This document shows positions 45,380 to 55,160 of a DNA stretch of 64,000 nt, piece by piece (position 1 is the stretch's first letter; every line of letters starts with the position of its first letter). The notes under the pieces are model-generated. The model searched no databases. It saw only the letters and a program-made list of their open reading frames with translations, and had not been told where the DNA came from. Made by a program: the position numbers and the translations under genes. Origin of the DNA: Botryosphaeria dothidea (taxonomy: Eukaryota; Ascomycota; Dothideomycetes; Botryosphaeriales; Botryosphaeriaceae); NCBI GenBank assembly GCA_011503125.2, contig WWBZ02000033.1, forward strand, positions 310,001 through 374,000, written 5' to 3'.

Positions 45380-46346
45380 ATGGCACCAATCTGGCAGACC
45401 GACTACACCAAAACCTTCCACCACCAAAGCTACCCCGCCATCTCCCCCAAGCGGCCAGAGCTCTCCGCGGCCGGCAAAACCGTCTTCATCAGCGGCGGCG
45501 GCCGCGGACTCGGCACCGGCATCGTGCAGGCCTTCGCCGAAGCCGGCGCCTCCCACATCATCATCACCGGGCGCAACATCGCCGCGCTCGAAGCCACGGC
45601 CTCTCGCATCCACGCCGCACACCCCTCCACCACGCTCACGCCGCTGGCGGGCGACGTGTCGCGCGAAGAGGACGTCGCGCGCGTCTTCGCGGCGGCCAAA
45701 CAAGCTGCGCCGGCCGGCATCGACGTGCTGGTCGCCAACTCCGGCCACCTGCCGACCGTCGCGCCGGTGCCGCCCGCCAGCGCGGACGCGTCGACGGCGC
45801 AGGCCGACGGCGCGGTGACGGCGGACTGGTGGCGCGGGTTCGAGGTCAACGTCAAGGGCGTCTACCTGCTGGCGCGGCACTTCCTCGCGGCGGCGGCCAG
45901 GCCCGGCGCCGTCTTCCTCAACGTCTCGGCCGCCGCCTGCCACCTCAATCCCGCGCTGCCCGGGTTCTCGGCGTACGCGGCGTCGAAGATCGGGGCGGCG
46001 CGGCTGGTCGAGACGCTGCAGGTGGAGAACCCGGGGCTGCGGTTCAACAACATACAGCCGGGGGTGGTGCGGACGGATATGCTGACCAAGTCTGGGCTGG
46101 AGGATTTGCCGATTGAGATGCCGGTTGACGATCGTGGGTGCACATTTTCCTGTGCTTGATTGAAGCTAATGCGGTTTCACAGTGGAGCTGCCGGGCCACT
46201 TTCTGGTCTGGTTGGCCAGTCCGGAGGGCGACTTTTTGAAGGGGAAGTACTTGTGGTCGAACTGGGACGTGGATGAGCTGAAGGCGAGGCAAGACGAGAT
46301 TCTGGCTGCCAACAAGCTGGCTACCGGCCTGGTGGGCTGGGCTTGA
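45380..46346 (+). CDS. Short-chain dehydrogenase/reductase (SDR)
   Basis: Exons 45380-46133 and 46183-46346 across a 49-nt intron give 305 aa. The classical SDR pattern is present: the cofactor loop [12 protein letters not shown] near residues 37-48 (T-G-x3-G-x-G type), TGRNIAAL (Arg after the second strand, favouring NADP), [15 protein letters not shown] (N-A-G variant), [11 protein letters not shown] (catalytic Ser), and [15 protein letters not shown] (Y-x3-K). Exon 2 supplies the end: [20 protein letters not shown] and [11 protein letters not shown], a frequent ending of fungal SDRs. It oxidises or reduces a hydroxyl/carbonyl with NAD(P); the substrate is unknown. An Ala/Ser-rich insert after the N-S-G motif is slightly longer than usual. 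The gene is intact and strongly G/C-biased. Confidence 0.9.
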
Positions 46347-46659
46347 GTTCGATGGTGCGCATAAGATTGGCGCTAAATACGATAGCTCGAGAATATCATC
46401 GTCCATCAGTCCAACTCTCCGGGTCTGTGCACGATGGGTTTAAATACCGGGCACCGCTCATCCTGCCCGCGAGCCGCCCGACATCGCGCGGGCCATCCGA
46501 CATCCCGCTTCAAGGAGCATCCACGACGGAGTGCAGCGGGCCCTGACTTGTGACTTCCCCGCAGCACGGACAGCCCAGTTGCTGCAACCGTTCCCGCCCA
46601 GACTTAAGCCTGATTGGTGGCACGGCATTTTGCATCGGCTGCGGACGCGCAACACATCC
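46347..46659. other. Intergenic, no gene seen
   Basis: Short spacer between the SDR gene and the HET relic. Confidence 0.5.
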
Positions 46660-47180
46660 AACACAGACTGCACATTCGCATGCTGGGTGGGAAGACGCAT
46701 CCTCAAAACTGTTCAGGCCCGAGGAAGATGGTACAACATTGGGATACCTGCCGCTGCAGGCGGGCCAGAAAGAGATTCGGCTCTTTGCATTGAAGCCCGG
46801 AAAGCCCGCGGATCCCATCGTCACCGGCAGGATATTCCACTGCGTCCTTGGATCCGGAGAATAGCCACCATACGAAGCCATCTCATACACATGGGCCGAC
46901 GAGACTGGCGACTCGAGTTACTCCCACGCAATCCTTTGCGAATCACCTCAAACTGCCTCGCAGCCCTCCAGAAGATCCGCCGCCGGGGGATGAGGTTTGG
47001 CAGCTTGATGGCGCTGAAAACTTGGTTATTTTGAGGAGGAAGGAGGGGCTACGGAGTTGTCGGAGAGTGTTTTCTGTATGGAGTCTCGTACCACGTTTGT
47101 TCGGGCGTGGGTGGGTCGCGTGGGAGGTGTCGGAAATCGGGCTCGACGGCGGCTGTGCAAATTACATTGTGCTGATGTAA
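46660..47180 (+). pseudogene. HET-domain gene relic with large internal deletion
   Basis: The first part reads as a HET N-terminus: GTTLGYLPLQAGQKEIRLFA, LKPGKPADPIVTGRIFHCVL, then a TAG (46862-46864), then PPYEAISYTWADETGD in the same frame. After a frame change come ITSNCLAALQKIRRRG (the helix that normally follows in HET domains) and then, almost directly, GDEVWQLDGAENLVILRR and, in another frame, GYGVVGECFLYGVSY. The last two are the motifs that end full-length HET proteins some 400 or more residues later. So the middle of the gene is missing. It lies about 590 bp upstream of an intact HET gene on the same strand. Confidence 0.6.
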
Positions 47181-47771
47181 TGGGCAGATACACTACAGGA
47201 ATATCCCATGGTTCAAAAGCAAAGAAAGGAAACTCCGATAAAATGCAGCGTGTGGAACTGCTGACTCGACTGCTTTTTGGACTTGGTCACAAGGCCTCCT
47301 CTGTCAGCCTCAATACTGACACACACTAGCTCGCAAGTATTGGCTCGCAGTAATCCATATATCCGTACTCTAATGCTCAGCCAACTACTTTTCTCAGCGA
47401 CTCAAAAAGCGTTCCTACCGGCAACCGTCTCCTTGCATATGCGCTAGGGACTGATTTGCAAGATACTCGCAAGTACCCCTCCAATGCGGTCTGAGCTAAG
47501 CGAGTTGTAATTGCTTTTTACCAAACTGGTCCTGATGCACATATAGCCCCGCGTTGTTCGCTGACCAATCGAGCAGAGCCTCAGCCTTGCTGATTAGAAA
47601 AATAAGCACCTCCCAGCTGTTTGTCTTGAAAGCTGAAACCATCCACAACTCGTAAGGTCTGCTTGCTATCAACGCGGACGATTTATACAATACTCTTTAA
47701 ACCATTGCGAGCTGCCGACCCAGCTCAAGATCACTCAACGCAAGCCGTTACGCCCGACAGCTTGATCAGTC
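47181..47771. other. Intergenic, promoter of the intact HET gene
   Basis: Stops in all frames; no repeat or RNA recognised. Confidence 0.5.
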
Positions 47772-49946
47772 ATGGAGACAAATACTCACCGCTACAAGCC
47801 ACTGCAGCCGCAAAGTCGAGAAATCCGTCTCGTTCATCTGTCGCCAGGATTCTGGGATGATGAAATTGCCTGCAAGACGGACGTCATCGCACTACATCGT
47901 GCACCGGCCTTCTCTGCGCTCTCATACGCATGGGGAGACCCCAATCCTATGGAATTGATTTCCCTCGATGACGAGATATTCCAAGTCAGAAGCAATCTCG
48001 CCGCAGCACTCCGCCATTTGCGACACCAAACAGAGTTCCGCACCTTGTGGATCGACCTCTTGTGCATTGATCAGAACAACACTACCGAGAAGTCGTTGCA
48101 AGTCAACATGATGGGTGATATATACAGGGCATGCGAAAAGGTACTGCTGTGGCTTGGAACGGAATCTGAAGAAAGCGACAAATGGTGCGAAAGAGAAGAT
48201 TACGGATCTTGCGAAGGTAACTCGTATGAAGAATATCGCTTGCCGTATACGCCAATCCCTCCAGATCGGTCCTCCTCTCCATATGTATCTCTCTCTCCTG
48301 AACGGCTTCCCTCGCCAAATTTAGCTGGGTATCGCCTTTCTCCGACGCCAACGCCTTTACCACGCCCTCACGGTCATTACCTCTCTCCACATTCCGCTAC
48401 CTCGCCAGATCCATACAAACGTCGTCAATCCCCAGACCCGCGTTTCTCGCCGCGTGCATACGGACCTCCGACTCGGCGGCAGTATGGTCAACCGTCAACC
48501 AAGTGCCAGTGGCACGATCGTCTGCCCAGGATGTCCGAGGCATTTGCGCTCGTCCGCATGTTGGCCGAAAATCTTCACTTGAACGAGATCCCCGGCTTCG
48601 TCAATCTGACATCCTCCAGCAACATCGATCACCGCAGATTCGTCGAGCCAGTTCAAGCATTGAACGCGATGATGCGTCGCTCATGGTGGCAGCGGATCTG
48701 GACAGTCCAGGAAGCTGCACTGCCCAGGGATGGCATCCTCATGTGCGGCTCGCTAGAGATGCCGTGGGCCACTATGACAAAAGCAGCAGCGAATTGGCGG
48801 CACCACGCGAACTCCTGCTGTTCGCTGTCGAAGGAGAAATTGTATGCGGTGCTAGACTACGCGACACACGGTGAACCCACGTACATCACGCTGTCGACAT
48901 TCCAGAGGAACCTCCTGGCGCTGGAAACGGTTCGGCCTGGAGGTCAGGAGTCAGGAGAGCAGAAGTTCATGCGCACGTTCCGGCTCTTCAGCAACCGCCA
49001 CTCTACCGACCCCCGGGACAAGGTGTACGGGCTTCTCGGCATTCTCGGAGAGAATCACCAACCCATTTCGGCTGACTATAAGATCAAAATGAGTGATCTG
49101 AACGACATGCTGAGCAGGAAACTCCTCCTCTCCGGCCAATTTGCGGTCTTGTATGGCGAGGCGAGGCACCTCGATCATGGCACGGGGCCATCATGGGCGA
49201 AGAACTTCGGCCAAACGCTAAATCGGGTTGATCAAAGGATCGAAGACTTACGGAACAACAACCGACAGGACTACAAGGCCGCCAGCTCCAAACCAGCCGC
49301 TGTCCAAGTCTGTGGCAGAATGGGTCTGGCATTCGCAACCGTCTGGGTTGACGAGGTGTCCACAACCAGCCGCGTGTTTCGAGCGTGGGAGAGCAAGGAA
49401 GACATGCAGGCCTTCTTCCACGAGTGCGCCGGTCTGATCAACTTTGCCAGTCGCAAGGAGAAAAGCTATTCTCTGGGCGGAACCGTCAAGGAGGCTTTCC
49501 TCAGAACAGCATTTGGGGACCGCTGTAGGTCCTCCGAGACGCAGAGCGCAGTGCGCCGGCCAAGGGAGGCCGAGAAGGTGAAACTAAAAGAATGGGTTTG
49601 GGACCTAGCTGACGTCTCGCCGGAGACCAAACTGTACCTCGGAAACAACATAAAGTACAATATCTGCAACCGAGTATTTTTTACCACGAAGGAAGGGTTA
49701 ATGGGATTCGGTCCCTCGAATATGCGCTCTGGCGATGAAGTCTGGGTACTCTTTGGCGCGAAGGTGCCGGTCATCTTGCGACCACTCGAGACTATGATAA
49801 ACAGGGAGGAGAACTGCTCTGGGACATCCCAGTCAGGATATATGGCTCGTCGACATCGTGAAGTCATTGGTGACTGCTACGTGCATGGCATTATGGAGGG
49901 CGAAATGCTTGGACAAAGGAAAGAGATGACAGTTGTGCTGCGATAG
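47772..49946 (+). CDS. HET-domain protein with Ser/Pro-rich insertion
   Basis: A single exon of 724 aa from ATG at 47772. HET motifs in order: PAFSALSYAWGDPNP (residues 45-59), RTLWIDLLCIDQNN (90-103) and CEKVLLWLGTES (121-132). An insertion at about 133-245 is rich in Ser-Pro and Thr-Pro steps (for example GYRLSPTPTPLPRP). The domain then resumes with RRSWWQRIWTVQEAALPRDG, PRDKVYGLLGILGENHQPIS and the usual end SGDEVWVLFGAKVPVILRP with IGDCYVHGIMEGEM. HET proteins mediate cell death on fusion of unlike hyphae. The disordered insert splits the HET domain before the W-x-x-R-x-W motif and has many possible proline-directed phosphorylation sites. No lesion. Its neighbour is a deleted HET relic, perhaps a former tandem copy. 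Confidence 0.9.
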   Translation: METNTHRYKPLQPQSREIRLVHLSPGFWDDEIACKTDVIALHRAPAFSALSYAWGDPNPMELISLDDEIFQVRSNLAAALRHLRHQTEFRTLWIDLLCIDQNNTTEKSLQVNMMGDIYRACEKVLLWLGTESEESDKWCEREDYGSCEGNSYEEYRLPYTPIPPDRSSSPYVSLSPERLPSPNLAGYRLSPTPTPLPRPHGHYLSPHSATSPDPYKRRQSPDPRFSPRAYGPPTRRQYGQPSTKCQWHDRLPRMSEAFALVRMLAENLHLNEIPGFVNLTSSSNIDHRRFVEPVQALNAMMRRSWWQRIWTVQEAALPRDGILMCGSLEMPWATMTKAAANWRHHANSCCSLSKEKLYAVLDYATHGEPTYITLSTFQRNLLALETVRPGGQESGEQKFMRTFRLFSNRHSTDPRDKVYGLLGILGENHQPISADYKIKMSDLNDMLSRKLLLSGQFAVLYGEARHLDHGTGPSWAKNFGQTLNRVDQRIEDLRNNNRQDYKAASSKPAAVQVCGRMGLAFATVWVDEVSTTSRVFRAWESKEDMQAFFHECAGLINFASRKEKSYSLGGTVKEAFLRTAFGDRCRSSETQSAVRRPREAEKVKLKEWVWDLADVSPETKLYLGNNIKYNICNRVFFTTKEGLMGFGPSNMRSGDEVWVLFGAKVPVILRPLETMINREENCSGTSQSGYMARRHREVIGDCYVHGIMEGEMLGQRKEMTVVLR

Positions 49947-49995
49947 AGGTTGCATTTGCGGTTGCAAGTTTCCACCTAAGGGAAAACCTCCGGAG

Positions 49996-50026
<31 letters not shown>

Positions 50027-50387
50027 TGCTGACAAATTCTTTCTTGGTATCTTTCACCACGTTATTCGAAGGTGTTAACCCTCAGAAACACAATCTGTTG
50101 CTCTTCGAGAAGGCCTTGGCGTATTTTGAGTTATAGTGCTCATAGCAACTCAAGCTACTGCGATATGTAGAGTTCACTAATGAACGGAACCATGCGTCTC
50201 CAGAACCAGATTGAAAAGCCAACCCGCTTCCACCGTCGAAATCAGGCCTCTTGTTCATCCTTCTTCCAAAGCCGATCGCATTGCCACGACCTCAGGAGTT
50301 TTCAACCTCGTGATACACATATCCCGTGTCAAAGAGGGCACTCCCGAGCCCACACCAATCTCCTACCCGGAACTCGACGCTTCCCCC
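49947..50387. other. Intergenic with GA microsatellite
   Basis: (GA)n of about 28 bp at 49999-50026. Otherwise the 3' flanks of two convergent genes. Confidence 0.6.
49999..50026. repeat. (GA)n microsatellite
   Basis: Fourteen uninterrupted AG/GA units. Confidence 0.9.
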
Positions 50388-50774
50388 TCACCTCATGCAC
50401 AGCACCCCAATCAACGCCAACATCGGCGCATACCCCCAATGATCCCACTCGCCCCCACCCGCCATCTTGCACACCCAGCCATCCACGCCCGCAAGCGCAC
50501 TCCCCGCGACCATGATGGCGCCCAGCGCGCGCCTGCTGCCGAAGAACGCGGCGGCGTAGGTGGCCAGGCCCCAGAAGACGTTGCGGGCGCCATAGATGAT
50601 CATGATGTAGTCGACGAGCTGGCGCGCGGCCTCGTCGGTCGGGTAGACGAGGGGCGCGAAGAAGGAGAGGGCGTGTTCGGGGCGCAGCATGGCGTTGATG
50701 CCGAAGCCGAGGGGGATGGTGCCGGTGGCGCCGGCGAGGAGGGTGAGGAGGGAGAATTGCGAGGGGGAAGACAT
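50388..50774 (-). CDS. Small four-helix membrane protein, DUF4267-like
   Basis: 128 aa from ATG at 50774 (MSSPSQFSLLTLLAG); the frame is open further upstream but non-coding in character. Hydrophobic segments: LLTLLAGATGTIPLGFGI; a loop with MLRPEHALSFFAPLVYP; QLVDYIMIIYGARNVFWGLA; TYAAAFFGSRRALGAIMVAG; and WGYAPMLALIGVLCM at the end. The 'YGARNVFWGLA' segment and overall size match fungal DUF4267 proteins, whose function is unknown. No intron needed. Its 3' end faces the 3' end of the HET gene. Confidence 0.75.
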   Translation of the reverse strand: MSSPSQFSLLTLLAGATGTIPLGFGINAMLRPEHALSFFAPLVYPTDEAARQLVDYIMIIYGARNVFWGLATYAAAFFGSRRALGAIMVAGSALAGVDGWVCKMAGGGEWDHWGYAPMLALIGVLCMR

Positions 50775-51735
50775 GGCGTGGTGGTTGTTCGTTCGTTTGG
50801 GGTGGACAAAGGTGGAGTTGAGGGAGCGTGGACCCTGCAATTCGTGAGTGTGTGGGGTTGTGGGGGCGGGAGATCGACGGCGTACCTGTTGGGGAGGTGT
50901 GGAATGAGACTCCTGGTGCAATTGAGACGGATTCGAGAGGTGGAACTGCTACGGAGCTTTTGTGGGATTCTGGAGAGAGTTTTTGCTGAGATGTGCAGTT
51001 TTTGACGCGTCGAGGGGGACACGGCTGCCTAATGTACGACTGGCGCGCTCCACGTGCTGCCCAGACTCCCCTGTGTTGCCAAAGGATTGGGTCAGCACTA
51101 GGATAAAATTAGCATCTCAAGCTCCTTCGCCCATTCCATGGTCAGTGCATGGAGTCGTGAGCTGTTAGATATGGCTGTCCGACCAATCACACAAGACTTT
51201 ACGGAGAAGTAAGTTTAAGGACCAGGCTATCTCGGGAATGACAAGAAAAGCCACTGGACTTCGCCCCGGCATCTTCAACTTTCATGGTGTAGACAACCAG
51301 CGCAGGTTGCTATATATATATATATATATATATGCTAGATGAAAAATGGACAATCAAACGCTTGGCTGATTTGATATTGGGCTTGTCTTTCCTCCACCTT
51401 CACCACCATTTTACAATCCGCTTACACTCGCCTCACTCAGCCACCACGAGAGATTGTGGAGATAAAGATAACTAGAATCCTCGAGAACAAGATTCTCTTA
51501 AATCTTATACTTTCTTTACGAACTATCTCGTATTCAATGATATATGACAGGGGTAGCATGTTCCTCTCGCGAATTTAGAGCGTTTAGTCCGCATAAGTCG
51601 GACCTGCAAGGCTCCATAACACTAAAGACACGCTCAGCTCAACCTGTGTGGCAGCATTGTTCACTCTCCACAGCGCTCTCAGCGCCCGTCATCAATCCCA
51701 ATATCATAAAACTCATAACCCCCCCTCCCCCAGCC
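50775..51735. other. Intergenic with TA microsatellite
   Basis: A (TA)n run lies at 51311-51333. No gene supported. Confidence 0.55.
51311..51333. repeat. (TA)n microsatellite
   Basis: About eleven TA units. Confidence 0.9.
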
Positions 51736-53646
51736 TCAACCCCCCAACGCCACACAAACCGCACTCACGACAACCGCCTTCCGCCACCGATACTCCTCCG
51801 CCTCCCTCTCGCCCACCCCCACCCCCCTCCCCACAAACCCCCTCGCCACAGCCCCCAACGCCACCATCTCCCCCCAAACAACCACATCCGCCATCCCGTC
51901 CACCTCGAGCATCCACCCCAACACCCCTTCCATGTCGCCCACATACCCGCCCTCATCCCGCCACCCCTCGTCCGCCGGATCGAAGAAAAACGCCGCGCCC
52001 GCCCGCGCCCGCAGGCGGCGGAAGGCGGCGAGATCCGACTCGCGCGCCGCCCTGCCGAGGGCGAGCAGCGTCGGGGCGAGCTGGCTGTGCCGGTAGACGC
52101 GCGGGTTGAGGGCGAGGGCTCGGGAGGTCCAGGTGGCGATGGTGAGCATGAGGGTGTCGGGGAGGTCGGCGGCGGCGTCCTTGTCGGCGTCGTTGGCCGC
52201 CGGTTGCGGCGGCGGCGGTGCGAGGGTGGGTGCGACGGCGGCGGGTGGATTGGTGTAGGTGGGTGGGTCGGCGGTTGTGGGTTTGGCGTGGGGGTTGGGG
52301 AAGAGCTTGTCGTGGAGGGCGGCGTACGGGAGGGAGGTCGATGGGAAGGCCGGGGTTGGGACGTCGGGGAGGGGAGAGAGGAGGATGGGGGCGGCGGTGG
52401 CGAGGGTGCTGGGATCTTGCGGGTGTAGGGCGTCGGGGGTGTCGATGGTGCAGACGCGCTTGGGGGGGTCGGGGCGGTGGAGGGGCTGCTGGGATGTGGT
52501 TGTGATGGCGGCGGCGGAGGAGGAGGAGGAGGAGGAGGAGGAGGAAGGAGACGCGGCGGGCGAGGAGGTGGCGCGGCGTTTGCGGCAGGACTCTGGCGGT
52601 TCGGGTGAGGGGTGGTGATATTGTTGGTGTTCCTTCTCTTGTCGGGCCGCTGCTTGGGCGTCGAGTAAGGCGCGGATCTCCGGGAGGCAGTCTGGCGTGG
52701 CGGGGATGGTGTAGGCGCCGGAGCCGAAGAGGGATTCGGCTGTTGATAGGACCTCGGAGGGAGAGGAGTGCCAGGTGCTGCGTTCCACTTGGATCTCTGG
52801 AGAAGAAGAATACTGCGTTGGAGATAGCAGAAACGGTGGGATGAAAGCTGGCGAAGGTGGGAACTCGAATGCCAGAGGACTGGGCGTTCTAGGGTGTTCA
52901 TTCTGTGGCGCTGAGATGTAAGGAGGCGGCGGCTCCAATTCTTCTTCCTCCATGGGCTCTGCCTCTTTCCCCTTCCCGGCCAGAGCACACTGGTTCCAAT
53001 CAACCAGCTGAGCACCGTGGCCGCCGTACATGGCGTCCCATTGCAGTGGGTATTGCTTGAGCGTGTCATCGCGGAGTAGTTCGTCAATCATTCTGAGCCC
53101 CTGTCGGGCGTAATCACTCGGTTTGATATAAAGAGTGAAGGCCAGAGCCTGGGATAAGGACATCATTCCCGTAAGATGGTTGACGGCGGTGGATGTACTT
53201 GGACGAAGAGCTTTGGCGTTCGATTTGGGCATGAGGACGTAGCCAGCCTCGCGCAGATTGAACTGAGCGCGAATAACGAAGCCAGAATCGCTGAGACCAG
53301 CATCATGAATGGCAGGAGCCAGAGTGCCGAGGTCGGGAGTTTTCATTACATCGTATTCCAGAGCAGGTGTCTTCTGAGACAAGACGTGGAGCGGTAGGAC
53401 CAGTAAAAGCTGTCTCCTCCGAGGCCGACCGGACACTCTTACGGAGATGTCCATTGACAGTCGTACGAAAGCTTGCTCGAGGACTCGATCAAGTCCAATC
53501 CTTAAAGAAAGGCCGGCATCCTGCTTGTTGACGGTCGAAAGAGATCCAAGGACATGTGTCTCTCTGGTGTCAGGATCGGACCACTCGGCAAGGACTTGCT
53601 CATTGACGTAGTCCACTAAGTCGAGACTCTCGCTCTCCAAAGCCAT
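51736..53646 (-). CDS. Hypothetical protein with low-complexity centre
   Basis: An open frame of 636 codons starting MALESESLDLVDYVNEQVLA at 53646. The N-terminal 230 residues look folded (LSLRIGLDRVLEQAFVRLSM, GFVIRAQFNLREAGYVLMP, QALAFTLYIKPSDYARQGL). The middle is Pro/Ser/Glu-rich with an acidic patch (MEEEELEPPPPY) and about 11 Ser in a row encoded by a TCC run (52513-52545). The C-terminal 150 residues are again helical (DLPDTLMLTIATWTSRALAL, GVLGWMLEVDGMADVVVWGE). No known domain. The length and ordered ends argue for a real gene; the C-terminus may extend through an unseen intron. No lesion was seen. Confidence 0.65.
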   Translation of the reverse strand: MALESESLDLVDYVNEQVLAEWSDPDTRETHVLGSLSTVNKQDAGLSLRIGLDRVLEQAFVRLSMDISVRVSGRPRRRQLLLVLPLHVLSQKTPALEYDVMKTPDLGTLAPAIHDAGLSDSGFVIRAQFNLREAGYVLMPKSNAKALRPSTSTAVNHLTGMMSLSQALAFTLYIKPSDYARQGLRMIDELLRDDTLKQYPLQWDAMYGGHGAQLVDWNQCALAGKGKEAEPMEEEELEPPPPYISAPQNEHPRTPSPLAFEFPPSPAFIPPFLLSPTQYSSSPEIQVERSTWHSSPSEVLSTAESLFGSGAYTIPATPDCLPEIRALLDAQAAARQEKEHQQYHHPSPEPPESCRKRRATSSPAASPSSSSSSSSSSAAAITTTSQQPLHRPDPPKRVCTIDTPDALHPQDPSTLATAAPILLSPLPDVPTPAFPSTSLPYAALHDKLFPNPHAKPTTADPPTYTNPPAAVAPTLAPPPPQPAANDADKDAAADLPDTLMLTIATWTSRALALNPRVYRHSQLAPTLLALGRAARESDLAAFRRLRARAGAAFFFDPADEGWRDEGGYVGDMEGVLGWMLEVDGMADVVVWGEMVALGAVARGFVGRGVGVGEREAEEYRWRKAVVVSAVCVALGG

Positions 53647-55160
53647 GATGTCGTGAAGGTGAACGTGGGAAAGCTACACTGGAAGTTGCACGAGGTAAAA
53701 GTCAGCGCGGGGTTGACCAGCGGAAAAACTTCATTGAAATACTATGGCCAAAAGACACAGGTGTACAAGACAAGCCCAGTGAGATTGCAACAAGCACAAG
53801 CGTACACGTGGGGTTGATGCGACCGTCTTGCCGCAGTTCCCCTTGCAGTCTTTGTCTTGCTGCAATGCTTTCAAAACTGAATTGGTACACAAGATCCATC
53901 CCTCCGGGCTTTGCCAAGAGCAGCCTTGACTCAGGACGCTACATAATAAACACCCATGGAGCTAAACCAACGATAGTTACACAGAGCATCTGAGGGTAGT
54001 CCACCGTACCAAGGCGAGGAAACGGACCACTGTAGATCTCTTGAGGCCCGTTCAGCAGCGCCGAAGTCTGATCGGCCGCCGTGGAGGTCGTGAGGAGAGT
54101 CCTCGCATTGGAGAACTGGCTCGCTGCACAAACCACCAAGGGGCCGATCGCAACGCGGCGCCGAGACGAGCCACTACAAAACAGATCAAAGGGGATTTCC
54201 GGCTGTGGTGAGTAGACCGACCGCTGCAGAGCCAGCTCTCAGGGTAGTTCGCCTGCCTGACCGCGACCAAACCGCCGCAGAGCGTGAGAGAGTAGTCCTC
54301 TCGATGGAGAACCAAACTACTGCACAGAGGCTCCGAAGAACAGTTTGTGGCCAGGCGAACTGCCGCTGAGAGAACATCTGTGGGCTATTTCTGGTGTTGC
54401 CAAGAGAGTCGCGCGACGCGACGGTCGGATGAGTTGGGTGGAGTGGAAGCGCGATGGCGACCGCTCACCCAGGTGCATCCGACGCGACGCATGGCGAGAC
54501 CAATCTTCGATCCATGGGGAAAAGCAGAATGAAAAGGGTTGACGATGGTTGATGAGATGGGGGAACAGACGCGAAGGCGGACGGCGATGATGTTGTGATG
54601 CGGATGCGATGCGACGGTAGAAACGGGATGGCTGGGAGGCAGCAGCGCGACCGCCGGCGACAGGGGAGCGGTTGTGAGGTACAAGACAGGGTAGGAACGA
54701 CGGTGCGAAATGGGCGACAGATGCAGACGATGCAGCGAGGACGCGTTGATGGGGTGGGGTGATGTGGCGATGGAGGTGTTGTTGCAAAGGAGACGGGCGC
54801 ACGCGGCGAAGTTGAAAATATCGGGATCGCTTATGTAAGCCCAGCGTTACACGCGCGCCCGGCAACGACAAAAACCTGAAATCGGCCATCGTGATTAACT
54901 CGTGGCTGGAAGAGAAAACACTGCACTCAAGGGGGTATCGCAAGAGTCTAGGCTATTGCAAGCCTTGAGCATCCATTACTGTGACTTCTCAGCTGTGATC
55001 TGCATTCATCTGCACTATCCTGCTCGATTCTGTCTACCATAAAGAACCATCGCTCAGACTTATCCGCTTCCGACATGACGACGCTGGCAAGAAGTGCACT
55101 TTCTGTCATCACTCACCCAGTGACCCCGCACAGCCACGAATTTGCCTCTGCCTTGCGCAA
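53647..55160. other. Gene-free stretch with degenerate repeats
   Basis: 53.98-54.38 kb holds loosely repeated words (see repeat entry). A 208-codon minus frame at 54943-54317 is Arg/Ser/His-rich and not convincing. The rest shows nothing. Confidence 0.45.
53985..54375. repeat. Degenerate short repeats
   Basis: Words of the type ACCGCYGCAGAG recur near 54028, 54218, 54272, 54314 and 54358, and GGGTAGTYC occurs near 53994 and 54241. Minus-strand translation shows matching words (LCGGLVAVRQANYPE against IYSGPFPRLGTVDYPQ). The array is imperfect; its origin is unknown. Confidence 0.35.

Noticed and set aside
45304..46116. 270-codon ORF in another frame of the SDR gene
   Set aside because: Arg/His/Gly-rich composition and overlap with a gene that has complete SDR motifs.
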